14,263 nucleotides of DNA from Hemicentrotus pulcherrimus. Lineage: Eukaryota > Echinodermata > Echinoidea > Camarodonta > Strongylocentrotidae. How positions within the stretch are numbered: the first letter of the stretch is position 1; every line of letters starts with the position of its first letter. The notes under the pieces were generated by a model that was not told where the DNA came from, did not search any database, and worked only from the letters and a program-made list of their open reading frames with translations. Location of the stretch: positions 80,564-94,826 of the forward strand of contig BEXV01001053.1 in assembly GCA_003118195.1 (NCBI GenBank), read 5' to 3'. Made by a program: the position numbers and the translations under genes. Below are positions 6,630-14,263 of this stretch, one piece after another.

Positions 6630-6860
6630 ATCATGAGTCAACCGCTAGTGACGCAGTTCCAACGCTAACAGAAGCAAAGTGCGCAATGCCATTGGTTGTA
6701 TGAATACAGGATCTGTGGTCGATCAATCTTCCATATGCATGGTTCATGTGCTCCCTCTCCAGCTCGTAGATAACGGTCCATGATGACCTTGAAATGACCT
6801 CTGCACGATGACGGAGCAACGATGATGGAAGCCGGATTGTTCGTGCATCTTTATTTCTTT
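6630..6860. promoter_or_regulatory. Candidate cis-regulatory cluster
   Basis: Within about 200 bases I see an AP-1 core TGAGTCA (6634-6640), a C/EBP-like TGCGCAAT (about 6680-6687), a reversed CCAAT box (ATTGG, 6691-6695), a GATA-type AGATAA (about 6767-6772), a perfect DR5 nuclear-receptor repeat (6784-6800) and an ETS-like CCGGAT near 6833. The sequence is of higher complexity and richer in CpG than its flanks. Motif clustering is suggestive only. A minus-strand frame over 6631-6819 encodes nothing recognisable. Confidence 0.3.
6784..6800 (-). promoter_or_regulatory. Perfect DR5 nuclear-receptor element (RARE-type) with ERR-like half-site
   Basis: The plus strand reads TGACCT, five bases, TGACCT. 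On the minus strand this is AGGTCA-TTTCA-AGGTCA, a direct repeat of perfect half-sites spaced by five, the classic RAR/RXR arrangement. The second half-site also reads TCAAGGTCA, the extended monomer site of ERR/SF-1/FTZ-F1 receptors. Twelve fixed bases at fixed spacing are unlikely by chance in 14 kb. No target gene is visible here. Confidence 0.45.
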
Positions 6861-9120
6861 TTCATTTGTGTGGATGTTTTGTGGAGGATAATAGAAAGGG
6901 AACAAAGTTCACGGAGTGCATAGCATGAGTATTTTTTTGTCAGCTTGCCCAATTTTTTATTGACATACAGTGTATTCAGTGAGTCAGGTGAAGAAAACAT
7001 TTCAACGTATTGCTTGTGTATCTCACCAGAGGGTCTTCGTTCGTGATGGCGCAGTAACTTGTCCACCTCAAATCCTCTACATACTGTGCAAAATGTATGT
7101 GCCCAAACGAGATGGCTCTAACTTTGTGGCGACAATTGCATGCACTGTACATGTGCACTACACATACATGTACATTATCACATAGAAAGCTTGCAGGCTC
7201 CTATATACACACATGCATTGGTGAAGAAGCAAGGAGCGGTTATGTTTGCTCTACATATGCTACATCTCATTTGGAGGTATGTGTGGAATCTATTGATTAT
7301 TTCATCATTGTATATTGTCAGCTTATTTGATTGATTTGTGATCCAAGTTTGATTGTATTTGTTCCATTTTGGTGTTTGGTTTTCTGCATCTGTATTACAT
7401 GAAAGGTGCAGGCAGGCAGGCTGTCTTTACTTCTTGAATCATCTCATTAACATTCCAGTCGAGCAATATTGTGTGAGAATATTCATGAGAAGCATAGAAG
7501 GTCGTGTTGGATGTCTATTTTAGTTTTTGAAGTAGAGAGTTTCTGTGACATATATACAAAAGAAGGCAGCTTTTTATTATGTCTTCTTAGAACTAAAAGA
7601 TTAAACCCTGGTGTTTATTTGTGCAATACACAGTCCTTAGTTTCTACAAGTGTAGTATCGCTTCCATCAACACTTCAGAATCCATTTTCACTTTTTAAAA
7701 TGACTTTCACATGTGTAAAAAAGGTCACTTTGAAAGGTTTCAATTCAAAGGGTAGAAAGAGTGCATGAATCAAATGAATGAGGTTTTATCAAGCATTTAG
7801 TACAGTTTGTGAAATGGGGAATATGATTGATAGTTGAGAATGGTACATTATTAGGAAAATGTCAACCACAAAAAAATTCTTCATGTTATTTTGATCAGGA
7901 GAAATTTATAATTATTTAGACCAAGTTTTATAGTATTTTCAAACAGTTTTTTCAAAATCAGGATTTGAAATTTATATCAGGTTTTGCTGGTTTTTAACAA
8001 ACCAAGCATTATAATTAAAATCTTTGCGTATCTCTAATTAATTCAAAACTCAAGGGTATCATTCTGCATCACAACTGCCATTATTCCGTAATACCTTTTG
8101 TAACCCAGATTAATGAATGATAATGACAATAACTATGAGAAAAAGAAAAACTTGTAATGAATCATTTTCTATTCAAATTTTACCCTAAAACCAAAGTTTT
8201 TTAAAATGTATAACAGCTTGCATGGGGCTTGACAGAAATAGCAAATACCCATGAATGCAAGATGACTTCTATCCATAGATCGGCTATCATTCTAAAGAGA
8301 TGAATAGATAGCAATGTATTTGGAGGAAAGAGACAATAGTTTGACTACATATATGGGAGCCTCTATACATTGGGAGATCGCTGTCCCAGTGATATGAGTT
8401 GTACTGCTTCCATAGATACCTTTGACCCCCTTCTACGACAAACATTTCAATCTCTTTCATCCATCGTAGTCGATCGTTGCCATGGCGATTGAAATGGAAC
8501 TTATTCTAGTTCCTAAAAATGTTTTCTTGTTTCAACGTTTAAGATGAGACTTCGAGACAATATGGCAGTGCAGATACTGTCATGTACAATTATCATTTTA
8601 ATGAAGCCACATTGCAGGGGCTGTGTGGCATATGTCCATCATTAACATGAAAATAGAAAGTGAGACCTCGTGGGCTTAACATGTGTAAGGTAAAATATTA
8701 CAGAGCTCAACCACCCCCTGGTGTTTGCGATCTTGGCATTGAACAAAACAGAAATCTGGAATAACACCCAATATAAACATTGTTTTATTGTCATGCTGAT
8801 TGGAGCATGCTGTGCACATGGCCTTGACATTATGAACTATATATATAATGAAATGACTGCCACACGGTGCCTCGATCTCATCCTGATCAGCTTCAGATCA
8901 GATGGATAGCAGGGTTTGAGGAATTGAAGTTCAAAATAATATTGTTCCAGATAAGTAACTTCTGAAAGAGGAATCACTTGGCAATTATACTGCAACTCTT
9001 GCTCTGGGATGTTTCACCACTCTATGTAGTATAGAAATGGGATCGTTGCCATTTATAACAGCGGTCACAAATCAGGTCTATTGTTTGTTAGCAATAGCAT
9101 GCATTGTACAACTTGAGGAA
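6861..9120. other. AT-rich gene-free stretch
   Basis: No gene is supported. Short frames on both strands at 6851-7334, 7469-7768 and 8642-8909 are mutual shadows or unrecognised. One weak exon-like segment (7197-7276, AG acceptor to AG|GTATGT donor) is open in two frames and lacks a pyrimidine tract. Also present are TACATGTA at 7165, a GCAG triplet repeat at 7408-7420, a 7-bp hairpin CTTTGAA/TTCAAAG (7728-7750) and an X-box variant GTTGCCATGGCGAT (8476-8489). Confidence 0.5.
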
Positions 9121-9168
9121 TAATCTAATATGTTTTTGCAATTAATGAGACAGATCTCATTTAGATTA
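9121..9168. repeat. Two-part stem-loop
   Basis: TAATCTA (9121-9127) pairs with TAGATTA (9162-9168). Inside, AATGAGA (9144-9150) pairs perfectly with TCTCATT (9155-9161) across the loop CAGA. The 16 unpaired bases on the left between the two stems make it a poor microRNA precursor. It is a small cruciform-forming palindrome of unknown role. Confidence 0.45.
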
Positions 9169-9501
9169 TCGACATCTATGAATTGCGTGTTGACAAGGAA
9201 CAAATTCAGAGAAAAAAGTTACTAGGAAAAAAATATATTTCTTTCGATTATTTTTTTCATTGAGATGGTTCTGTAAACAGATTATGTGATGACAGTTTTA
9301 TTGTACATAACTAGGAAGAAAGTAGGTCAGAACTGAATTAAGGTAAATAGAAATAACTAAAATCCCACAATAATTCATGGAAAGCATTAATAATCCGAGC
9401 AGAATGTATGTGAAAAAGTTTAGCTCGATCCAATGCTATTTAGATTTCTGTTAATTAAAATATTAATGGATGGAGTGAGTCAGTTAAAATGAGAGGAAGA
9501 C
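9169..9501. other. AT-rich stretch, nothing recognised
   Basis: This is AT-rich DNA with A and T tracts (for example at 9227-9256). I see no open frame of interest, repeat or motif cluster. Confidence 0.5.
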
Positions 9502-9519
9502 AGAGAGAAGAAGAGGAAA

Positions 9520-9545
<26 letters not shown>
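9502..9545 (+). repeat. 44-bp pure purine tract ending in a (GA)n microsatellite
   Basis: Every base from 9502 to 9545 is A or G. From 9521 to 9545 it is an uninterrupted (GA)12 plus one G. Mirror-symmetric polypurine tracts can form intramolecular triplexes, and GAGA repeats bind GAGA-type factors. Here it is most simply a microsatellite. Confidence 0.92.
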
Positions 9546-9550
<5 letters not shown>

Positions 9551-10561
9551 CACAGATGGACAGATGAGAATGTTGGGTGCAGTGTTGATTTAAACAGTTG
9601 AATGAGTTATTCAGGTGATCATCATTAGGCATTCAATTATTCACAGACAGATTGAAGATGGGTAGGCATACATTACACACCCCCACAATACATGGAGAAT
9701 GTGAGGAGGCCTGAATATATAATGACTGCCTACAGCCAACATGAATGTGTTAAATACATGTGGATCTAAGAATGTTGACTTGTGAATGCTCCCTGACATA
9801 TCACTTCACACAACCTCCATCAGCCCATTTCACACACCGGTCTGTGTCAATTCAGTTGCATCACTGCCTTCACAGAAGACCTGTATCACCCGCCTGCCTG
9901 TGCTCATCAGTGTTACTGCACTGTGTGAAGCATGGCTGTTAGAAGCTCCTAGTTCTCCAGCAAAGTTCATTAGCAGTTGCCTACAACTCTTCAGCTAGTC
10001 TCTCCTCGATCAATATGCACCAGAAGACTGATAGAGTTACACACTTAAAGAAAATTTATTGAGCCTCAATTGCAGAGATGCAATGTGACGTTTGCTGGAG
10101 GTAAGAACGTTGCATGTCAAGTGTGGTGGACAAAAATAAATACTTGTAGGATTGGGGTGGTGGGGTGCGTTAGTATTCTGAAACTAAAATGGTACTGTTC
10201 CATTTACAGAGAAAGATTATGGGAAATATGCATCAATTTTACCAAGTATGTCCCATAAATGTTTGCTATTTATACATACGTTAACATGGCCTTTTGAAAG
10301 ATTCAGGTCTCATGAGATATTGCATACAAAATTGATCCAGTCTATTTGGGCTTCACAGCATAAGTGTTTACTAAGACCATATTGGTTTATATTATATCCT
10401 CGTTCATTGGATAAGTGCCTATAATAGTTCTGCTATGTCTTTTCTATGTCTTTTCAACAAGGTGCTGTCTTTTGTGAATTAAAAATCTTTGTGTCTGGAC
10501 TAGTTCTTCAAGGGCAACACTAGAATGTTTTGAATGATGGGTGTTGGATTATTACACTTTG
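9546..10561. other. Gene-free stretch with one weak 5'-exon-like site
   Basis: Frames at 9760-9998 on the plus strand overlap each other and resemble no protein. A splice-donor-like AG|GTAAGA sits at 10099-10106, 21 bases past an ATG at 10078 (MQCDVCW...). This could be the end of a first exon, but no promoter, downstream exon or conserved product supports it. A direct repeat of CTATGTCTTTT occurs at about 10432-10454. Confidence 0.35.
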
Positions 10562-10653
10562 GGGCTTGGTTTCACGAAACCATCACAAGTACAACTTCAC
10601 TGGCATCCCATTGAAAATGTGTTTACATTCAATACACAGGTTTCAGTAGGTGT

Positions 10654-10806
10654 GTCTGCACTATCTCGAGATTGCCAAATATCCAGCTATTTTGAACTAT
10701 CCCAATCGAAAGCTATCCAGCTATTTGCGTCTTCATTAGAACGAAGTAGCAAATTAGCTGGATAGTTGGTCGGGATAATATCCCAAGATATCTCGGTCTA
10801 GTTTGC
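10654..10806 (+). repeat. Left arm of the 153-bp inverted repeat
   Basis: Pairs with 10993-11145 at about 95% identity (8 mismatches, no gaps by hand alignment). It contains TATCCAGCTATTT at about 10680, CTATCCAGCTATTTG at about 10713 and the reversed form TTAGCTGGATAG at about 10753. These make the arm partly self-complementary as well. Confidence 0.9.
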
Positions 10807-10992
10807 GGTTTTCCGTGTTTACTCGAGGCAGGCTCGAGGTCAGTGGTTGTACTAACGCGCTGAGCAGTGTAGCTCGTATGTGCGAACTGGAAATCGTTGT
10901 GCATGATGGGATCGGGATAATTCACTCCGTACTTCGGTCTAATGAAGACGGTCGCGAACTATCCCGCTAGTTCGGAAATAGAAGGATATTTT

Positions 10993-11145
10993 GCAAACTA
11001 GACCGAGATATCTTGGGATATTATCCCGACCAACTATCCAGCTAATTTGCCACTTCGGTCTAATGAAGACGCAAATAGCTGGATAGTTTGCGATCGGGAT
11101 AGTTCAAAATAGCTGGATAGATGGCAATCTCGAGATAGTGAAGAC
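10993..11145 (-). repeat. Right arm of the 153-bp inverted repeat
   Basis: Reverse complement of 10654-10806. The innermost ~45 bp (GCAAACTAGACCGAGATATC onward) match perfectly, while mismatches cluster toward the outer part. It includes three AGCTGGATAG-type modules and one CTTCGGTCTAATGAAGAC module (11053-11070). Confidence 0.9.
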
Positions 11146-11193
11146 GGGCCTAATGGGTTGTGGTTGAACTTGTAGTTTTATGAAACCTGGCCT

Positions 11194-11649
11194 AGGTTAA
11201 CAGACAGAAAAGGCAAGATTTATTAGTAAAACTAAGGTTCTTTATGACTTCTAGACTTCAATTTATTATTGAGCGTTTTACTTTGATTGTGTTGGTGGAG
11301 GAACTGGATGGTATGCTACAAATTGAAAATGACTTTGGTTAGACAATATTTTTCTCCCAAAGGAGGTGGGTATGGGGGTTATAATTCTACAGTGATCTCC
11401 TTTTTGCTATGTAGATCAAACGCTAGCTTATGATCAGCCCCTTTCAATCATATTGTGTAGTTTATATAGCAATATAATGTACATGTAGGCAAGCTCTACT
11501 GTAGCCTCTGTTATGTCACTATTTAAGCAACAAAAAAATTTGCTGCTGGCCATATTTTGTAACCTGTTTATTCATCTGGGTCAGCATTTTCAATATCTTA
11601 GCATTGATATATTCATTGGGGTTATTGATTATGGAAACGTTTATTGCGA
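11194..11649. other. AT-rich stretch, nothing recognised
   Basis: No gene is supported. A TACATGTA copy sits at 11480-11487. The small frames beginning near 11513 (plus) and ending near 11519 (minus) overlap the repeat region that follows and encode nothing familiar. Confidence 0.5.
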
Positions 11650-11800
11650 GTCTGATGATGCAGACTATCAGTGTCTGTCCAGGCCAGCACTCCAGACACC
11701 TCAAGGCTGGCTGACCTGTTATCAACTGACCTAAGCCTGGCTGGCCAAATGGTGCCATACCAAACCAAGAAGTTACCAGCAACCATGGACATACATACAT
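11650..11800. repeat. GGCTGGCTG-rich segment with a small hairpin
   Basis: GTGTCTG (11671-11677) and CAGACAC (11693-11699) are inverted repeats around a 15-base loop. Next come AGGCTGGCTGACC (about 11704) and AAGCCTGGCTGGCC (about 11734), a degenerate direct repeat. GTTACCAGCAAC at 11772-11783 fits the RFX half-site pair with no spacer. Small frames on both strands here are products of the repeat. Confidence 0.4.
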
Positions 11801-11806
11801 ACAGTA

Positions 11807-12081
11807 CTGTCTGGCTGGTGGGGCTATGTAAAGGGAGAGATAATAGGACGGTTTCCACAGCCCCCTCTCATACCAGTAGTGTACTTTTTTAAAAGTTTGG
11901 TAGTGCCATGGGAGGTGCTATATATATATATATATACCACTTCATGCAGTGTCTGTTGAGGCTAGGCAAAGGGAAACAGAATGAGTCTGTTCCCACGACC
12001 ACCTTAGCCTAGGCGTGCCATATATATGCAGTGTTCTGTCTTGTGAGGCTCTGTAAAGGGAGAGAGCATTGGTATGTTTCC
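11807..12081 (+). repeat. Three degenerate copies of a ~50-bp repeat
   Basis: Copies at about 11807-11857, 11950-11996 and 12032-12081 share the order TGTCTG, then GAGGCT-TGTAAAGGGAGAGA, then GTTTCCA. Two of the three follow a (TA)n or TATATATGCAGTG stretch. Spacing is irregular (about 143 and 82 bases). The first and third are closest to each other, and the middle one is more diverged (GAGGCTAGGCAAAGGGAAACA). It is a decayed local tandem repeat of unknown origin. Confidence 0.65.
11919..11936. repeat. (TA)9 microsatellite
   Basis: Nine exact TA dinucleotides between the first and second copies of the 50-bp repeat. Confidence 0.9.
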
Positions 12082-12324
12082 AATGTCTCAATTTCAACAC
12101 TGAAATCCTATATTCAAAATTACTTGCAAACAGACATTATACAGATTTCAATTTAAACAAAAATAGAACAAAAGTATTGTGGAGCCCTGTTTTGTATCCT
12201 CATACATATTTTTCTCAAGATAAACAATGTGTGCATAATTCTTGTAGATCGTATACATGTATGTAGTGATATGTGATACTGATAGAGACAGCGTGCATAT
12301 TATGTCTACTGCATTGTGACATAA

Positions 12325-12480
12325 CTCCATGGGGCAGTGGGAAGAGGACTTGCCATTTACCAAAGTATGATTGCAACCATGAGTGGTTATGTAGGTGTGG
12401 TAATAGGTAACTCCGGGAAATGCAAATGAGGCTGATACAGACAGGAGACAGTACTGGGACATTATAATCAAGACTGGCAT
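12325..12480 (+). mobile_element. Possible tRNA-derived SINE remnant
   Basis: TGGGGCAGTGGG (12330-12341) resembles box A, and GATTGCAACC (12369-12378) matches the box B core GGTTCGAACC at 7 of 10 bases, about 39 bases downstream. Between them, AGAGGACTTGCCATTTACCAA resembles the D-arm/anticodon-arm order of tRNA-type SINE heads. The following tail includes CTCCGGGAAATGCAAATGAG. No full cloverleaf, terminal repeat or target duplication can be drawn. The tail contains an exact POU octamer, ATGCAAAT (12420-12427). Confidence 0.3.
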
Positions 12481-12481
12481 A

Positions 12482-13743
12482 CCAATCTATAAATAAGAAT
12501 GACATCAGTATGACATGGTTATTTTCCTTTCTCCTATTTTCATTTCTGGGTAGTCATTTTGAATGCTAGATCAGTAGTGCAAGCCATCAGAACATGTCGG
12601 GCTGCTTGAACTGAAAGGTCTGTTTCAATCAGATCTTCCAGTCAAATTTATGGATATAACTCAAGCATAGAAACATATGTTATGAAAACATTTGAAATAA
12701 TGAAATGGTGGATTAAATTTTTTTCTTCAAGAACACTAATCCCCCTCCCTCCATCTACCCCCACCCTACAAGAGGCAGCAATTGTATAATTTCATTATTA
12801 AAAAAAACTTACAGTTGCAGGTACATGTATGATTCCCAGGTTGGTCTGGACTCTGGACAGATTTAATAAGGGCTTTTCATTTAATACTGTCAAGCCAATG
12901 CCTCGCCCAATATTTCAGAAACTCTGGATATAGTTAGCTACGCTCCACATTTATTTTGTCTTCTTTCTTTTTGGGGTCCAGAGCAGAGTAGTATGGGTCT
13001 TTGCTCCAACTTCCTGTTCACATTGTTACATTTGGGAGTTTGGGGTGAAAGTAGTCAATTTGCAATTATACTGTGGATACCTAAAGGAGATTTAGCAGTC
13101 AGAAAAAAGACCTCTTGTCGAATAATTGTTGAATAAATGATTAGGCATATATATTATATGTGTATTTCTATTTGCAACCTCTCGTATTATAAAATTGTGG
13201 CAAATTAGATTCATATTAGAGGGAGGGGTGTTCATGAAAATAAAATATATTGAGCTAGCATTTGCTAAGCCTTCAACATGCAGACATTACGTGAGGTAAT
13301 TTTTTTTAGCAAGGTTCCACTTTTGTCTTGCTGCTTTGTATGTATGATAACCTCCATAATCCATACTGCTATCTTCAAGCAAGATTTAGCAACAATTTTA
13401 TTAATCCAGAAGCCCCTGACATCTTGGATGTCTCACCTGGATATCTCTACTCCCTAATGGGTTTTAAAAAGGTTCACACTTTTTCTGGGTGTTAGGAACA
13501 AGGCTAACATGGATGTATCACTGAGTAATAATATATTTGATGCATCAGGAATATTTCAAGTTTTGTATGTACCTCACCTGACGGGGCCCATTCAGATATG
13601 GCAGGTTAAACGTTACTTAAATTGATATACGTAGCAAAATGAAATGAGATAAAAATAGTGTGCTTCACTTGTATCTAATAAACAGAGATTATGCTCAGGA
13701 GCCATTGTTGTGCAGCATGTTCTTCCCTCTTTTTTTTTTACCA
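12482..13743. other. Gene-free stretch
   Basis: No gene is supported. A pyrimidine-rich acceptor at about 12955-12981 opens a 50-codon frame (12984-13136), but its stop overlaps an AATAAA (13132-13137), which makes a normal mRNA end unlikely. Minus-strand donor-like CAG|GTGAG sites at about 13431-13439 and 13565-13573 have no coherent exon upstream. A tandem TCTGGAC pair (12845-12858) and TACATGTA (12822) are present. Confidence 0.5.
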
Positions 13744-13781
13744 TCGAAACATTAGTTAAGTTTCGACCGTTATTTTTAACG
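13744..13781. repeat. Two adjacent stem-loops
   Basis: TCGAAAC (13744-13750) pairs with GTTTCGA (13760-13766) over a 9-base loop. One base later CGTTA (13768-13772) pairs with TAACG (13777-13781) over TTTT. Two perfect small hairpins back to back are unusual for this AT-rich setting. Role unknown. Confidence 0.5.
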
Positions 13782-13809
13782 TTTCTGTTTAGTTTGATGT
13801 GTCATGGCT

Positions 13810-13829
13810 GAACGTGTCTGAACATGTCT
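13810..13829 (+). promoter_or_regulatory. p53-family response-element-like tandem decamer
   Basis: GAACGTGTCT and GAACATGTCT lie directly adjacent. The second matches RRRCWWGYYY exactly and the first has one mismatch (G in the CWWG core), giving 19 of 20 consensus positions with zero spacer. p53/p63/p73 proteins bind such sites. It is also a simple 10-bp tandem duplication, so it may be fortuitous. Confidence 0.3.
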
Positions 13830-14232
13830 GATGGATTGAATACCAGGGTAATTAAATATGACATTAGTAATAGCAACATATATACAGTGCTTAATTCAAA
13901 TGTTTTTAAGCGCTACACTATTATTAGTCAGTTGCTGTTAAATTTGATTTTGTTTGGCAGTAAGAATTAGATACCCTTATACATTTTGCATGTTAAATGT
14001 ACATAGGTTAATGGCTTTGTTTCATATCTGTTATGGGTTGAAAAATGACTCACTACTTTTGATGCCTATTGAAAGACATTAAAGGTATCACAAAGTTTTG
14101 GGAAATTTTGAACATTTGGGGGATAATGATTCTTTACTATTTTGACATATTTGGATGCCACTGTGGATGTATAATAAGCACTAAAAAAATTAGCCCCTAA
14201 AACACTTCTGCTTTCGAGAAAAAACGAAAATA
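13830..14232. other. AT-rich stretch, nothing recognised
   Basis: No gene is supported. A TTAAGCGCT motif near 13905-13913 echoes the dispersed-repeat-like piece at 1465-1550. The sequence approaching 14232 (TTAGCCCCTAAAACAC, TTTCGAGAAAAAACGAAAA) leads into the terminal hairpin and may belong to a repeat that continues beyond the window. Confidence 0.4.
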
Positions 14233-14260
14233 AAAATTTATCGGTACTCCGATAAATTTT
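14233..14260. repeat. Perfect 12-bp-arm stem-loop at the right edge
   Basis: AAAATTTATCGG (14233-14244) and CCGATAAATTTT (14249-14260) are exact inverted repeats around the 4-base loop TACT. It lies three bases from the end of the window, so it could be the centre or end of a larger fold-back element cut off here. There is no GC-rich stem plus U-tract of the kind used by bacterial terminators, and the context is animal DNA. Confidence 0.85.
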
Positions 14261-14263
14261 GAT

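Larger units (their letters stand above)
10562..11193. mobile_element. Nested fold-back (MITE-like) DNA element
   Basis: Outer ends: GGGCTTGGTTTCACGAAAC (10562-10580) pairs with 11175-11193 (reverse complement AGGCCAGGTTTCATAAAAC; 14/19 matches). A weaker inverted match continues inward (ACAAGT-CAAC, then CCCATT). Inner arms of 153 bp at 10654-10806 and 10993-11145 are 145/153 identical. The 186-bp loop is CpG-rich and has its own palindrome, CGAACTA-TCCCGC-TAGTTCG (10955-10974). The small frames inside are repeat artefacts, so there is no transposase. Clear target-site duplications are not seen, so the true ends are uncertain. Known: long inverted arms without coding capacity typify fold-back and MITE elements. 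A transcript would make a long RNA hairpin. Confidence 0.72.

Noticed and set aside
6343..6630. 95-codon plus-strand frame of mixed composition
   Set aside because: It looks more protein-like than most, but a frame of this length is expected about once by chance in this composition. No splice signals or recognisable domain are present, and its end overlaps the SINE-like segment.
7197..7276. 80-bp exon-like segment (AG acceptor, AG|GTATGT donor; frame ending VKKQGAVMFALHMLHLIWR)
   Set aside because: The acceptor has no pyrimidine tract, two frames are open at once, and no neighbouring exon was found. A protein search would be decisive.
10078..10106. ATG followed by seven codons and a GTAAGA donor (possible first coding exon, MQCDVCW)
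   Set aside because: Too short to assess. There is no promoter evidence and no downstream exon, and a GTAAGA donor is common by chance.
10713..10925. 70-codon minus-strand frame inside the fold-back element
   Set aside because: It lies across the left arm and loop of the inverted repeat and has no transposase-like motif, so it is a by-product of the repeat.
11519..11892. Several overlapping frames on both strands around the GGCTGGCTG segment
   Set aside because: Simultaneous openness of several frames on both strands reflects the stop-poor repeat composition, not coding.
12148..12505. Overlapping minus-strand frames of 110 and 96 codons
   Set aside because: They are in different phases over the same DNA, cover the SINE-like remnant, and lack recognisable domains.
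12982..13137. Exon-like 50-codon frame after a strong pyrimidine-rich acceptor, with AATAAA at its end
   Set aside because: The stop codon overlaps the AATAAA, leaving essentially no 3' UTR. A second frame is also open, and the product is unrecognised.
14233..14260. Rho-independent terminator
   Set aside because: The stem is AT-rich, the U-tract is absent, and the surroundings are animal genomic DNA.

Overview
The window looks like non-coding, repeat-rich DNA from an animal nuclear genome, probably a marine invertebrate. An echinoderm-like deuterostome is my best guess, but no gene here proves it. The DNA is AT-rich (roughly 62-64% by eye, not computed), has few CpGs outside a handful of islands, and carries many microsatellites, fold-back repeats and tRNA-like SINE fragments. 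The palindrome TACATGTA occurs at least nine times. No bacterial operon structure, ribosomal RNA, intact tRNA or CRISPR array is visible, and no open reading frame longer than about 125 codons. The long frames that exist overlap simple repeats, overlap each other in different frames, or encode nothing recognisable. They are about what chance gives in DNA of this composition.

The best coding signal is at the left edge. A pyrimidine-rich splice acceptor (AG at 618-619) opens a short exon whose phase-0 frame ends at TGA 695-697. An AATAAA at 781-786 and a GT-rich tract follow. I read this as the last coding exon and short 3' UTR of a plus-strand gene whose other exons lie outside the window. Everything to its right would then be intergenic, or intron of another gene.

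Layout: 1-14 is a poly-G edge; 323-570 is pyrimidine and homopolymer-rich DNA with extra splice acceptors; 620 to about 805 is the candidate terminal exon and 3' UTR; 806-2230 is simple repeats and an imperfect dispersed repeat; 2231-2870 is a CpG-richer segment with back-to-back CCAAT palindromes and a DR5-like element; 2872-3587 is a 356/360-bp head-to-tail tandem duplication; 3845-4090 is a degenerate pair of X-box (RFX) repeats; 4502-4649 is a small fold-back; 4788-4925 is a GGGGCTMCTTT repeat block; 5060-5174 is a short inverted repeat; 6550-6860 holds a SINE-like box A/B pair and a cluster of transcription-factor motifs including a perfect DR5; 9502-9545 is a pure purine tract; 10562-11193 is a large nested fold-back element; 11807-12081 is three degenerate copies of a ~50-bp repeat; 12325-12480 is a second SINE-like remnant; 13744-13829 holds two adjacent stem-loops and a p53-like element; 14233-14260 is a perfect stem-loop at the right edge.

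The most notable object is the 632-bp element at 10562-11193. It has near-perfect 153-bp inverted arms (145/153 identical), a CpG-rich core, at least six copies of an AGCTGGATAG module and three copies of an 18-bp module, all inside weaker outer terminal repeats. It has no coding capacity and is best explained as a non-autonomous fold-back/MITE-like DNA element. Its transcript would form a long double-stranded RNA.
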